A stretch of DNA of 64,000 nucleotides from SSSZ01 sp036732025 (GCA_036732025.1 DAINDE010000008.1:38629-102628), one strand, 5' to 3'; positions 1-8,776 are shown, counted from the first letter of the stretch. Notes: generated from the letters alone by a model not told the origin. Translations and numbers: made by a program.

Positions 1-2
1 TG

Positions 3-941
3 CTGCCGGGCAAGCCGGACAACGCCTATCTGTTCCTCGGCGCCACCCTCGCCGCCACATCCGTCGGCATCACCGGCCGCGTCTTCCGCGACCTGGGCCG
101 TCTGGGCATGGCCGAGGCCCGCATCGTGCTGGGTGCCGCGGTGATCGACGACGTCCTCGGCCTGGTCATCCTGGCCGTGGTGTCCAGCCTGGTCCAGGCG
201 GGGACGGTGAGCCTGGGCGAGGTGGGCTGGATCATCGCCAAGGCGGTCCTGTTCCTGGGGGGCTCCATCCTCGTCGGCCGGGCCGTGGCCCCCCATTCGT
301 CGCGCTGGCTGGCCCGCCTCGACAGCGGCCATTCCATGCTCTTCGCCCAGGTGCTGGCCACCGGCCTGTTCCTCGCCTGGCTGGCCCACGTCATCGGGCT
401 GGCCCCCATCATCGGCGCCTTCGCCGCCGGACTCCTCTTCGAACCGGTCTTCCTCAAGGAATTCGAGACGCCCAAGGTGGTACAGGACATCGAGCCCCTG
501 CTGCCGGCGGAAAACCGCGACAGCCTGGTGGCGAACATCCGGGCGGCCCTGGCCAGGCATGCCAGCCACCAGCATGAGCACATGATCGAGCCCATCGGCT
601 ATTTCTTCGTGCCGGTCTTCTTTGTCCTCACCGGCATGCAGGTGGACCTGTCCACCCTGGCCGACCCGGGCCTGGTCGCCGTCGCCCTGGGGGTGACCGC
701 GGCCGCCGTGCTGGGCAAACTCCTCGCCGGTTTCGCCGCCGGTCGCGGGCACAACCCCTGGATCGTCGGCTGGGGCATGGTGCCCCGGGGCGAGGTGGGC
801 CTCATCTTCGCCATGGTGGGCAAGCAATTGGGGGTGATGAGCGAGGCCATGTTCTCGGTCATCGTCATCATGGTCATTCTCACCACCCTCATCACGCCGC
901 CGGTGCTGACCGCGCTGCTGCGCCGCCGGTACAAGGGCTGA
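3..941 (+). CDS. Cation/proton antiporter, C-terminal part (CPA2 type), truncated by window edge
   Basis: The reading frame is open from base 3, so the true start lies outside the window; 312 residues are present, about four fifths of a ~400-residue CPA2 antiporter. The first visible residues (GATLAATSVGIT, then EARIVLGAAVIDDVLGL) match the conserved core of Kef/NapA-type Na+(K+)/H+ exchangers, including the paired Asp-Asp expected for ion binding. At least seven hydrophobic segments follow, and the protein ends right after the last one, with no RCK/TrkA domain. A His-rich loop (RHASHQHEHM) lies near the middle and could sense pH or metal. Membrane antiport is well supported; the ion is not. 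A plausible internal ATG at 108 is too late to be the real start. Confidence 0.85.
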   Translation: MPGKPDNAYLFLGATLAATSVGITGRVFRDLGRLGMAEARIVLGAAVIDDVLGLVILAVVSSLVQAGTVSLGEVGWIIAKAVLFLGGSILVGRAVAPHSSRWLARLDSGHSMLFAQVLATGLFLAWLAHVIGLAPIIGAFAAGLLFEPVFLKEFETPKVVQDIEPLLPAENRDSLVANIRAALARHASHQHEHMIEPIGYFFVPVFFVLTGMQVDLSTLADPGLVAVALGVTAAAVLGKLLAGFAAGRGHNPWIVGWGMVPRGEVGLIFAMVGKQLGVMSEAMFSVIVIMVILTTLITPPVLTALLRRRYKG

Positions 942-992
942 CCGCCGGCCCGCCGCCACGAACCCGTTCAACCACTACCGCAGGAGAAGAAG

Positions 993-1304
993 ATGAACAA
1001 GAAACTATCCGGATGCCTCGCCGCCGCGTTGCTGGTCGCCGCCACCGGCGCCCTGGCTTCGGAGGACCTGGCCAAGAGCAAGAACTGCCTGGGCTGCCAC
1101 ACCGTCGACAAGAAGCTGGTGGGGCCGAGCTACAAGGATATCGCCAAGCGGCGGGCCAGCGAAAAAGGGGCCGAGGCGGCCCTGGCGGGCAAGATCATGA
1201 CCGGCAGCAAGGGGGAGGGGGGCGGGCCGGTGATGCCGGCCAACGCGGCAGTGAGCGATGCCGAGGCGGCGACCCTGGCCAAGTGGATCCTCACCCTCAA
1301 ATAA
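993..1304 (+). CDS. Small periplasmic class I cytochrome c (c551/c552-like)
   Basis: The protein has 103 residues. Residues 1-22 form a Sec signal peptide (basic start, hydrophobic core, Ala-rich end). The haem-binding CxxCH is CLGCH at residues 32-36, and the likely distal haem ligand is Met81 in GPVMPAN. A C-terminal helix (AATLAKWILTLK) is typical of soluble cytochrome c551/c552 electron carriers. An AGGAG Shine-Dalgarno sequence sits just upstream of the ATG. The preceding antiporter gene ends 51 bases earlier, and a strong hairpin follows the stop. It presumably shuttles electrons between periplasmic redox enzymes and a terminal oxidase or reductase; its partner cannot be read from the sequence. 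Confidence 0.92.
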   Translation: MNKKLSGCLAAALLVAATGALASEDLAKSKNCLGCHTVDKKLVGPSYKDIAKRRASEKGAEAALAGKIMTGSKGEGGGPVMPANAAVSDAEAATLAKWILTLK

Positions 1305-1320
1305 AGACCCGTTACCGCCC

Positions 1321-1347
1321 GCCCCGCGGCTCCCGAGGCCGCGGGGC
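1321..1347 (+). terminator. Strong GC hairpin after the cytochrome c gene
   Basis: A perfect 10-bp stem (GCCCCGCGGC paired with GCCGCGGGGC) encloses a 7-base loop. It starts 16 bases after the cytochrome stop and ends 12 bases before the MFS start. There is no U-tract, so it may be a weak or Rho-assisted terminator. It could also hinder access to the MFS ribosome-binding site. Confidence 0.5.
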
Positions 1348-1359
1348 GGCTGATACTGC

Positions 1360-2637
1360 ATGACTACCCCATCCCCCGCCCCCTCGCGCCGGCGCTGGAT
1401 CGTCCTCGGCGTCGTCGCCGTGGCCTACGTGCTGTCCTTCTTCCAGCGCTTCGCCCCGGCCGGCATTGCCCAGGACCTGGCTGCCGCCTTTCAGACCTCC
1501 GCCGCCTCCCTGGGCGTGCTGGCGGCCACCTATTTCTACGTCTATACGGTGATGCAGATTCCCACCGGCGTCCTGGTGGATACCCTGGGACCGCGGCGCA
1601 TCCTTTTCCTTGGCGGCTTGGTGGGCGGGGCCGGCAGCCTCATCTTCGGGCTCGCCCCCAGCCTGGAAGTAGCCCTGGCCGGCCGGACCCTGGTGGGCCT
1701 GGGGGTGTCGGTGACCTTCATCGCCATGTTGAAGATCATCGCCGTGTGGTTCGAGGAGAACCGTTTCGCTACCCTGGTCGGGGCATCGATGCTCGTCGGC
1801 AACCTGGGGTCGGTGCTGGCCGGGGCGCCGCTTTCCGCCCTGGCCCAGGCCGCCGGCTGGCGGGGCGTGTTCGTCGGCGTCGGCGCCGTCTCGGTGGTCA
1901 TGGGCCTCCTCTGCTGGCTGCTGGTGCGCGATCGTCCCACTCCGGCGGGGGAGGGCGGCAACCGGCCCCGCTTCGACCGCACCGTCGTCCTCGGCGGGCT
2001 CCTGTCCGTGCTGCGCAACCGCGACACCTGGCCGGCGGCCCTGGTCAACCTGGGCATGTCCGGCAGCTTCTTCACCTTCGGCGGCCTCTGGGCCATGCCC
2101 TTCCTCACCCAGGCCCTGGGGCTCACCCGGGCCGTGGCCTCGGTGCACCTGTCCCTCTATTTCGCCGGCTTTGCCATCGGCTGCCTGGTCATCGGCAGCA
2201 TTTCCGACCGCCTCGGCCGGCGCAAGCCGGTGGTCATCGTCGGCTCCCACCTCTACGGCCTGATCTGGCTGGTCTGGCTGAGCGGCGTGGCGCCCCCCCT
2301 GTGGGCGAGTTACGCCCTTTTCGCCGCCATGGGCCTCACCACCGCCAGCTTCTCCCTGACCTGGGCCTGCGCCAAGGAGGTCAATCCGCCGTTGCTGTCG
2401 GGCATGTCCACCTCGGTGGCCAATATGGGCGGCTTCCTGGCGGGGGCCATCCTGCAGCCCCTGGTGGGCTGGGTCATGGACCTCCACTGGCAGGGCGGCA
2501 TGGCCAACGGCGTGCGGGTCTATTCGGTGGACGATTTCCGCTGGGGGCTCGCCCTGGTGGCCGCCGCCGCCTGGTTTGGCGCCGCCGCCGCCTGGCGCAT
2601 CCGGGAGACCCGCTGCCGTAATATCTGGCAGGGCTGA
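1360..2637 (+). CDS. MFS transporter
   Basis: This 425-residue protein shows about twelve hydrophobic segments in two halves, the classical major facilitator layout. The TM2-TM3 loop carries the MFS signature (GVLVDTLGPRRIL, residues about 71-83). The equivalent loop in the second half is GSISDRLGRRKPV, so both halves are intact. The length is normal for the family. The substrate is not evident; sequence features resemble general anion or metabolite permeases more than drug/H+ pumps. The ATG at 1360 is preceded by a hairpin rather than a clear Shine-Dalgarno sequence. The gene stands alone between the cytochrome and the RND cluster and ends about 50 bases before it. Confidence 0.85.
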   Translation: MTTPSPAPSRRRWIVLGVVAVAYVLSFFQRFAPAGIAQDLAAAFQTSAASLGVLAATYFYVYTVMQIPTGVLVDTLGPRRILFLGGLVGGAGSLIFGLAPSLEVALAGRTLVGLGVSVTFIAMLKIIAVWFEENRFATLVGASMLVGNLGSVLAGAPLSALAQAAGWRGVFVGVGAVSVVMGLLCWLLVRDRPTPAGEGGNRPRFDRTVVLGGLLSVLRNRDTWPAALVNLGMSGSFFTFGGLWAMPFLTQALGLTRAVASVHLSLYFAGFAIGCLVIGSISDRLGRRKPVVIVGSHLYGLIWLVWLSGVAPPLWASYALFAAMGLTTASFSLTWACAKEVNPPLLSGMSTSVANMGGFLAGAILQPLVGWVMDLHWQGGMANGVRVYSVDDFRWGLALVAAAAWFGAAAAWRIRETRCRNIWQG

Positions 2638-2687
2638 GCAGCCGCGGAGGGTGCGTGAGCGCCTTGCTGCGCCATAAATATTAGTTT

Positions 2688-3680
2688 ATGCTTATATTTA
2701 TGAAAACGCATATCCTGCCCGCGCTGTTTCTTGCCCTGGCTGTCGCCGTCCGTGCCGACCCCTTGCCGGTGGTGGCGGTGCAGCCCCATGCCGTGGCCGT
2801 CACCTTCCCGGCCGAGGCCGTGGTGGAGGCGGTGCAGCAGGCCACGGTGGCGGCCCAGGTGGCGGGCCGGGTGGTGGAGGTGAAGGCGGATGCGGGGCAG
2901 GCGGTGAAGAAGGGCGAGGTGCTGATGCGTCTCGACGCCCGCGAGGCGGTGGAAGCCGCCGCCGCCGCCCAGGCCCAGTACATCAACGCCAAGGCCGCCT
3001 TCGAGCGCGCCCGGAGCCTGCAGCAGCAGAAATTCGTCAGCCAGGCTGCCGTGGACAAGGCCAAGGCCGATTTCGACGCCGCCGCCGCCGGCCGCAGCGC
3101 CGCCTCGGCCGGCCAGAGCCATGCCACCATCGTCGCCCCCATCACCGGCATCGTCGCCCGCCGCCACACCGAGCTGGGGGAGATGGCCAACCTGGGCAAG
3201 CCCCTGTTCTCCCTCTACGAGCCGGGCGGGCTGCGGGTGACGGCCAGCATCCCGCAATACCGCCTGCCCGCCTTGCGCGGGGTCAAGGGCGCCAAGGTGG
3301 AGTTTCCCGAACTGGGCAAGTGGGTCGATGCCACCGCCGTCAACGTGCTGCCGACGGCGGACGCGGCCACCCATGTCTCCCAGGTGCGGGTCAATCTGCC
3401 GCCCGTGGCGGAGGCGACGCCGGGCATGTTCGCCCGCGTCCATTTCGTCATCGGCGAGGCGGAGAAGCTGACGGTGCCGGCCGCCGCCGTGGTGCGGCGG
3501 GGCGAGGTGGCGGCGGTCTACGTGCAGGGGGCGGAGGGGCGCCTCGGCCTGCGGCAGTTGCGCCTGGGCGAAACCGTCGGCGCCGGCGAGATCGAGGTGC
3601 TGGCCGGGCTGGCCCCCGGGGAAAAGGTTGTCGTCGATGCGGTGAAGGCCGGCATCGCGCAGAAGCAGAACACAAAATAA
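2688..3680 (+). CDS. RND efflux periplasmic adaptor (membrane fusion protein)
   Basis: The protein has 330 residues. An N-terminal signal peptide ends near VRADP. It is followed by a lipoyl-like half (QVAGRVVEVKADAGQAVKKG), a short alpha-helical hairpin rich in Ala/Gln, the second lipoyl half around IVAPITGIVARRHTELGE, and beta-barrel and membrane-proximal domains. This is the HlyD/AcrA-like adaptor fold that bridges an inner-membrane RND pump and an outer-membrane channel. The first ATG at 2688 and a second in frame at 2700 are both usable; neither has a clear Shine-Dalgarno sequence, and 2700 gives the more standard signal peptide. It leads a cluster with a sulfide:quinone oxidoreductase-like gene and the cognate RND permease; no outer-membrane factor is encoded nearby. 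Confidence 0.88.
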   Translation: MLIFMKTHILPALFLALAVAVRADPLPVVAVQPHAVAVTFPAEAVVEAVQQATVAAQVAGRVVEVKADAGQAVKKGEVLMRLDAREAVEAAAAAQAQYINAKAAFERARSLQQQKFVSQAAVDKAKADFDAAAAGRSAASAGQSHATIVAPITGIVARRHTELGEMANLGKPLFSLYEPGGLRVTASIPQYRLPALRGVKGAKVEFPELGKWVDATAVNVLPTADAATHVSQVRVNLPPVAEATPGMFARVHFVIGEAEKLTVPAAAVVRRGEVAAVYVQGAEGRLGLRQLRLGETVGAGEIEVLAGLAPGEKVVVDAVKAGIAQKQNTK

Positions 3681-3731
3681 GCGGCACGGCGAAGCCGCAG
3701 GTTGTCCCACCATCGTTGAGGAGAGATCTGT

Positions 3732-5006
3732 ATGGCACACGTCGTGATCATTGGCAGCGGCCTGGGCGGTATGACCATGGCCTTCGAGATGCGGGAAAAC
3801 GCCCGTCCCGAGGACCGCATCACCGTCGTTTCCAACAACCCGAAATTCCACTTCGTCCCTTCCAACCCCTGGGTGGCGGTGAACTGGCGCCAGCGCGAGG
3901 AAATCGAGCTGGAGGCTGGCCCCCTCCTGGAGCGGAAGAAGATCGGCTTCATCCCGGTGGGGGTGAAGCGCGTCCATCCCGAGCGCAACCAGCTCGAACT
4001 GGACGACGGCCGCAGCGTCGATTACGACTTCCTCATCGTCTCCACCGGCCCCAAGCTGGCCTTCGACGAGATCGAGGGGCTGGGGCCTAAGGGGCACACC
4101 CAGTCCATCTGCCACGTGGACCATGCCGTCGAGGCCGAAAAGGCGTGGCGGGAGTTCGTGCAGGACCCCGGCCCCATCGTCGTCGGCGCCGTGCAGGGGG
4201 CTTCCTGCTTCGGCCCCGCCTACGAGTTCGCCATGATCATGGAGACCGACCTGCGCCGGCGCAAGATCCGCGACCGGGTGCCCATGACCTTCGTCACCGC
4301 CGAACCCTACATCGGCCACCTGGGCCTGGGCGGCGTCGGCGACTCCAAGGGCTTGATGGAATCCACCTTCCGCAGCAAGCACATCAAGTGGATCTGCAAC
4401 GCCAAGGTGACCAGGGTGGAAGCGGGCAAGATGTTCGTCACCGAGCACGACGACGAAGGCAAGCCGAAGAAGGACCACGAGCTGCCCTTCAAGTATTCGA
4501 TGATGCTGCCGGCCTTCAAGGGCGTCGACGCCGTGTTCGGGGTCGAGGGCCTGAGCAACCCCCGGGGCTTCATTCCCATCGACGCCTTCCAGCGTAACCC
4601 CAAGTACCCGAACGTGTACGCCATCGGCGTCTGCGTCGCCATCCCGCCGGTGGAAGCGACGCCGATTCCCACCGGGACGCCCAAGACCGGCTACATGATC
4701 GAGTCCATGGTCACCGCCACGGCCAAGAACATCCGCGCCGTGCTGGAGGGCAAGGAACCGACCCGCAAGGCCACCTGGAACGCCGTCTGCCTCGCCGACT
4801 TCGGCGACACCGGCGCCGCCTTCGTCGCCCTGCCGCAGATCCCGCCCCGCAACGTGAGCTGGTTCGGCGAGGGCAAGTGGGTGCACCTGGCCAAGGTGGG
4901 TTTCGAAAAGTATTTCATGCACAAGCTGAAGAAGGGCACCAGCGAGACGGTCTATGAAAAGCTGGTCATGGACGCCCTGGGCATCCTGAAATTGAAAGGA
5001 CATTGA
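3732..5006 (+). CDS. Sulfide:quinone oxidoreductase-like FAD protein
   Basis: The 424-residue flavoprotein starts with a Rossmann FAD motif (IIGSGLGG, residues 6-13). It carries the two-dinucleotide-binding-domain fold of the sulfide:quinone oxidoreductase/flavocytochrome c family. Cys159 (in GASCFG) and Cys301 (in AIGVCVAIPP), plus Cys127, are candidates for the redox-active and sulfur-bridging cysteines. The stretch TPIPTGTPKTGYMIE near residue 310 is a typical family signature before the C-terminal amphipathic helices that touch the membrane. The likely reaction is oxidation of sulfide to polysulfide or sulfur, with electrons passed to quinone. It lies between an RND adaptor and an RND permease, with only 6 bases to the next start. 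The exact SQR type cannot be assigned by eye. Confidence 0.82.
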   Translation: MAHVVIIGSGLGGMTMAFEMRENARPEDRITVVSNNPKFHFVPSNPWVAVNWRQREEIELEAGPLLERKKIGFIPVGVKRVHPERNQLELDDGRSVDYDFLIVSTGPKLAFDEIEGLGPKGHTQSICHVDHAVEAEKAWREFVQDPGPIVVGAVQGASCFGPAYEFAMIMETDLRRRKIRDRVPMTFVTAEPYIGHLGLGGVGDSKGLMESTFRSKHIKWICNAKVTRVEAGKMFVTEHDDEGKPKKDHELPFKYSMMLPAFKGVDAVFGVEGLSNPRGFIPIDAFQRNPKYPNVYAIGVCVAIPPVEATPIPTGTPKTGYMIESMVTATAKNIRAVLEGKEPTRKATWNAVCLADFGDTGAAFVALPQIPPRNVSWFGEGKWVHLAKVGFEKYFMHKLKKGTSETVYEKLVMDALGILKLKGH

Positions 5007-5012
5007 CGTTTG

Positions 5013-8000
5013 ATGGGTATTTCCGGCCGCATCGCCAAGCTCTTCCTCCAGTCGCGGATGACGCCGCTGCTGGCGATCGTGGCATTCCTCCTGGGCCTCT
5101 TCGCCACCCTGGTGACGCCCCGGGAGGAGGAGCCCCAGATCGACGTGACCATGGCCGACGTGCTGGTGGCCTTCCCCGGCGCCTCGGCCAAGGACGTGGA
5201 GAATCTGGTGGCACGGCCGGGGGAGCAAGTGCTCTCGCGCATGCATGGCGTCGAGCACGTCTATTCCGTGTCGCGGCCGGGCATGGCGGTGATCACCGTG
5301 CAGTTCGACGTGGGGGTGAAATACAACGACGCTGTGGTGCGCCTCTACGACACCGTCCATTCCCATCGCGACTGGCTGCCCCCCAACCTCGGCGTGGCGG
5401 AACCGGTGATCAAGCCCAAGGGCATCGACGACGTGCCCATCGTCGGCCTGACCTTCTGGACCCGGGATGCCGCCCGTTCCGCCTTCGACCTGCAGCAGGT
5501 GGCGCGGGCCGTCGAGATCGAGCTGAAGCGCATCAAGGGCACCCGCGACGTGTCGACGATCGGTGGGCCGGACCACGTCATCCGCGTGCAGATGGACACT
5601 GAACGCATGAACGCCTTCGGCGTCACCCCCCAGGATCTGGCCGGTGCACTGAAGGTTTCCAACGCCCTGCAGTCCTCCGGCAGCCTGGTGAGTGGCAACC
5701 GGGACGTGCTGGTGCAGACCGGCACCTACCTGGAATCCGCCGCCGACGTGAAGCAACTGGTGGTGGCCGTGCGCGAGGGCAAGCCGGTATTCATGAGCGA
5801 CGTGGCCAAGGTCGAGGACGGCGCCGACCAGCCGACGCGCTACGTCTGGTTCGGCACCCAGGAGGGCGAACTGCCCGCCGTCACCCTGCAGCTTTCCAAG
5901 CAGCCCGGGGTCAATGCGGCGGACGTCGCCAACGCCACCTTGAAGCGCATCGACGACCTCAAGGGCACCGTTATCCCCGAGGGCGTCGAGGTCACGGTCA
6001 CCCGCAACTACGGCGAAACGGCCACCGAGAAGGCCCAGAAGCTTATCGGCAAGCTGGCCTTCGCCACCGCCTTCGTCGTGCTCCTGGTCTTTTTCGCCCT
6101 CGGCAAGCGGGAGGCGGTCATCGTCGGCGTCGCCGTCTCCCTGACCCTGGCCGCCACCCTCTTCGCCTCCTGGGCCTGGGGTTTCACCCTCAACCGGGTG
6201 TCGCTCTTCGCCCTGATCTTCTCCATCGGCATCCTGGTGGACGACGCCATCGTGGTGGTCGAGAACATCCACCGCTGGCAGGCCCTGCACCCCGACAAGC
6301 CGCTGCTCGAACTCATCCCGCCGGCGGTGGACGAGGTGGGCGGGCCCACCATCCTGGCTACCTTTACGGTCATCGCCGCCCTCCTGCCCATGGCCTTCGT
6401 CACCGGCCTCATGGGGCCGTACATGAGCCCCATCCCCATCAACTCGTCCATGGGCATGGCCATCTCCCTGGCCGTGGCCTTCGTGGTGACGCCCTGGCTG
6501 GCGGGCAAGCTGCTGGGTGGGGATCAGCATAAGTCCCTCCCCCTTCAAGGGGGGCGAAGCGGGGATTTCGCGGAGCACCGCTCCGCGCCCGCGCAGCCGG
6601 TCGGGCATGCAGGCCCGGCCGTGGGCGGACAGGAGGGGGATGGGGGAGCGGAATGCCAAGGCGGACAGGGTGTTGGAACCACCGTTTTCCCCCACCCCCA
6701 CCCCAACCCTCCCCTTGAAGGGGAGGGAGTTGTTTCGCCCCGTTCCCTCGACGCCTACCTAGACACCACCTTCCGCAAGCTGCTGACACCCTTCCTCGAC
6801 GAGGCCAAGGGCCGGGCCATGCGGATCAAGTTGGGCATCGCCATCGTCTTCCTCATTCTCGGTTCCGTATCGCTGGCCTACTTCCAGCTCGTCGTGCTGA
6901 AGATGCTGCCCTTCGACAACAAGAGCGAATTCCAGGTGGTGCTGGACATGCCGGTGGGCACGCCGGTGGAGGAAACCGCCCGGGTGCTGCACGAAATTGG
7001 CGCCGAGCTGGCCCAGGTGGAGGAGGTCACCAATTACCAGGCCTATGCCGGCACCGCCTCGCCCATCAACTTCAACGGCCTGGTGCGCCAGTACTACCTG
7101 CGGGGCTTGCCGGAGCAGGGCGACATCCAGGTGAACCTGGCCGACAAGCACCACCGCTCCCGCAGCAGCCACGCCATCGCGGTTTCCGTGCGCGAATCGG
7201 TAGAAGCCATCGGCAAGAAGTTCGGCGGCAACGCCAAAGTTGTCGAGGTGCCGCCGGGACCGCCGGTGCTGTCGCCCATCGTCGCCGAGATCTACGGTCC
7301 CGATTACCCGGGCCAGATCGCGGTAGGCAAGCAGGTGCGCACTGCTTTCGAAAAGACGCCGGACCTGGTGGCGGTGGACGACACCATCCAGGCCGACGCC
7401 AAGAAGACCGTGCTCCACGTGCTGCAGAGCAAGGCCGCCCTCCTGGGCGTGGCCCAGAGCGACATCGTCGAGGTGGTGGGCCTGGGGCTGGCCGGCCAGG
7501 ACGTGACGCCGGCCCACAACGCCGATTCCAAGTTCGAGATTCCCGTCCGGGTCACCCTGCCGGCGGAAAAGCAATCCAGCCTCGATGCGCTCCTGAAGCT
7601 CAAGGTCCGTTCCCGGGAGGGACGGCTGGTGCCGGTTTCGGAATTGGTCGAGGTCCGCGAGCAGCCGCGGGAGAAGGCCATCTACCACAAGGATCTGCTG
7701 CCGGTGGTCTATGTGGTAGGTGACACCGGAGGCAAACTCGATTCGCCCCTCTACGGCATGTTCGACGTGCGCTCCAAGATCAACGGCATGGCGCTGAAGG
7801 AGGGCGGTACCCTGGGTGAGTGGTTCATTCGCCAGCCCAACGACCCCTATGCCGGTTTTTCGGTAAAGTGGGACGGCGAGTGGAAGGTCACCTACGAAAC
7901 CTTCCGCGACATGGGGCTTGCTTATGGCGTCGGCCTCATCCTCATCTACCTGCTGGTGGTGGCCCACTTCGGCAGCTATCTGGTGCCGCTGATCATCATG

Positions 8001-8384
8001 GCGCCGATTCCGCTGACCATCATCGGCGTCATGCCCGGCCATGCCCTGTTCGGTTCGCAATTCACCGCCACCTCGATGATCGGCATGATCGCCCTGGCCG
8101 GCATCATCGTGCGCAATTCCATCCTGCTCGTCGATTTCATCCGGGAACAGGTGGCCGCCGGCATGCCCTTCAGGGAGGCCATCGTCCAATCGGCGGCGGT
8201 GCGGGCCAAGCCCATCGCCCTCACCGCCCTGGCCGCCATGCTCGGTGCCCTGTTCATTCTCGACGACCCCATCTTCAACGGACTCGCCTTGAGCCTCATC
8301 TTCGGCATCCTGGTATCGACCCTGCTCACCCTGGTCGTCATCCCGGTGCTCTACTACGCCGCTTTCAGAAAGGAACTCGAATGA
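5013..8384 (+). CDS. RND efflux permease with an in-frame repeat insertion
   Basis: The 1,123-residue inner-membrane RND transporter has one N-terminal helix, large periplasmic porter domains and two bundles of membrane helices. TM4 carries the proton-relay signature ILVDDAIVVVENIHR. Members of this family usually have about 1,030-1,060 residues. The excess is explained by 65 codons (residues 508-572) that come from a palindromic repeat lying in the cytoplasmic loop between TM6 and TM7; flanking sequence resumes at LDAYLDTTFRKLLTPFLD, so the frame is kept. The ATG at 5013 is preferred; a TTG at 5010 is in frame. It probably forms a pump with the adaptor at 2688. The substrate is unknown, but the sulfide context suggests sulfur compounds or a linked toxicant. 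Confidence 0.9.
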   Translation: MGISGRIAKLFLQSRMTPLLAIVAFLLGLFATLVTPREEEPQIDVTMADVLVAFPGASAKDVENLVARPGEQVLSRMHGVEHVYSVSRPGMAVITVQFDVGVKYNDAVVRLYDTVHSHRDWLPPNLGVAEPVIKPKGIDDVPIVGLTFWTRDAARSAFDLQQVARAVEIELKRIKGTRDVSTIGGPDHVIRVQMDTERMNAFGVTPQDLAGALKVSNALQSSGSLVSGNRDVLVQTGTYLESAADVKQLVVAVREGKPVFMSDVAKVEDGADQPTRYVWFGTQEGELPAVTLQLSKQPGVNAADVANATLKRIDDLKGTVIPEGVEVTVTRNYGETATEKAQKLIGKLAFATAFVVLLVFFALGKREAVIVGVAVSLTLAATLFASWAWGFTLNRVSLFALIFSIGILVDDAIVVVENIHRWQALHPDKPLLELIPPAVDEVGGPTILATFTVIAALLPMAFVTGLMGPYMSPIPINSSMGMAISLAVAFVVTPWLAGKLLGGDQHKSLPLQGGRSGDFAEHRSAPAQPVGHAGPAVGGQEGDGGAECQGGQGVGTTVFPHPHPNPPLEGEGVVSPRSLDAYLDTTFRKLLTPFLDEAKGRAMRIKLGIAIVFLILGSVSLAYFQLVVLKMLPFDNKSEFQVVLDMPVGTPVEETARVLHEIGAELAQVEEVTNYQAYAGTASPINFNGLVRQYYLRGLPEQGDIQVNLADKHHRSRSSHAIAVSVRESVEAIGKKFGGNAKVVEVPPGPPVLSPIVAEIYGPDYPGQIAVGKQVRTAFEKTPDLVAVDDTIQADAKKTVLHVLQSKAALLGVAQSDIVEVVGLGLAGQDVTPAHNADSKFEIPVRVTLPAEKQSSLDALLKLKVRSREGRLVPVSELVEVREQPREKAIYHKDLLPVVYVVGDTGGKLDSPLYGMFDVRSKINGMALKEGGTLGEWFIRQPNDPYAGFSVKWDGEWKVTYETFRDMGLAYGVGLILIYLLVVAHFGSYLVPLIIMAPIPLTIIGVMPGHALFGSQFTATSMIGMIALAGIIVRNSILLVDFIREQVAAGMPFREAIVQSAAVRAKPIALTALAAMLGALFILDDPIFNGLALSLIFGILVSTLLTLVVIPVLYYAAFRKELE
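6534..6728. repeat. 195-bp palindromic repeat element inside the RND permease gene
   Basis: The ends are inverted copies of one another and each is itself palindromic. The left end, 6534-6554, reads TCCCTCCCCCTTCAAGGGG onward; the right end, 6707-6728, reads CCCTCCCCTTGAAGGGGAG onward. An internal hairpin (CGCGGAGC ACC GCTCCGCG) sits at 6569-6587. The element is exactly 195 bp, or 65 codons, starts and ends on codon boundaries and has no stop in the host frame. Its style is that of the short non-autonomous repeats found between genes in Rhodocyclales and related bacteria. It encodes no transposase, and no clear target-site duplication is visible. Confidence 0.8.
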
Positions 8385-8403
8385 CCCCCACGCTCACCTT
8401 GTT

Positions 8404-8456
8404 CGCTGCCCCCCGAGGGGGAGCAATCCTCCTTGAGGCGGCCCTGCGGGAGGATT
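8404..8456. repeat. Short palindromic intergenic repeat
   Basis: The 76-base gap between the RND permease and the DUF2892 gene contains CCCCCCGAGGGGG followed by CCTCCTTGAG and a GCGGCCCTGCGGGAGG run, so several short inverted repeats are packed together. The pattern resembles dispersed intergenic repeats of betaproteobacteria. Its last bases (GGGAGGA) also supply a Shine-Dalgarno sequence for the next gene at 8461. Confidence 0.45.
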
Positions 8457-8460
8457 ATCC

Positions 8461-8688
8461 ATGACCATCGAACGCATCATCCGCAGCATGGCCGGCGGCT
8501 TCGTGCTGCTCTCCCTGGCCCTTGGCGTCGAAGGCAGTCCCATTTTCGTTTCCAAGTGGTTCCTCGCCTTCACCGCCTTCGTCGGGCTCAACCTCTTCCA
8601 GAGCGGTTTCACCGGCTTTTGCCCGCCGGAGAAACTGCTGGCCAAGCTGGGCGTCAAACGCGGGGACGGCGGCAACTGTTGCGGTTGA
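8461..8688 (+). CDS. DUF2892 (YgaP-like) small membrane protein
   Basis: The 75-residue protein has two hydrophobic segments (about residues 10-24 and 33-50). The DUF2892 pattern is clear: an N-terminal ERIIRSMAGG and a second helix ending in NLFQSGFTGFCPPEKLL. The same fold forms the membrane part of the rhodanese-like protein YgaP. The C-terminal tail carries a Cys pair (NCCG), which with the Cys in GFCPPE could bind sulfur or metal. Homologues often neighbour sulfide:quinone oxidoreductases, rhodaneses and metal or sulfur transporters, which fits its place at the end of the SQR-RND cluster. A GGGAGGA Shine-Dalgarno sequence lies upstream. Confidence 0.82.
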   Translation: MTIERIIRSMAGGFVLLSLALGVEGSPIFVSKWFLAFTAFVGLNLFQSGFTGFCPPEKLLAKLGVKRGDGGNCCG

Positions 8689-8776
8689 GGGGAGCGGCAG
8701 GGCGGATTTGACCATCCGGCCTTGACAACCGGTCCCTCCGGGCGCAGCCTCTCGCCCCATAACAATAGAGGTGGGC

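Noticed and set aside
2520..6701. Very long minus-strand open frame (about 1,390 codons) opposite the RND cluster
   Set aside because: It is antisense to three well-supported genes and has His/Gly/Asp/Gln-rich composition with no domain, typical of high-GC shadows.
6534..6728. Full transposable element in the RND gene
   Set aside because: It is only 195 bp, with no transposase and no target duplication, so it is treated as a non-autonomous palindromic repeat.
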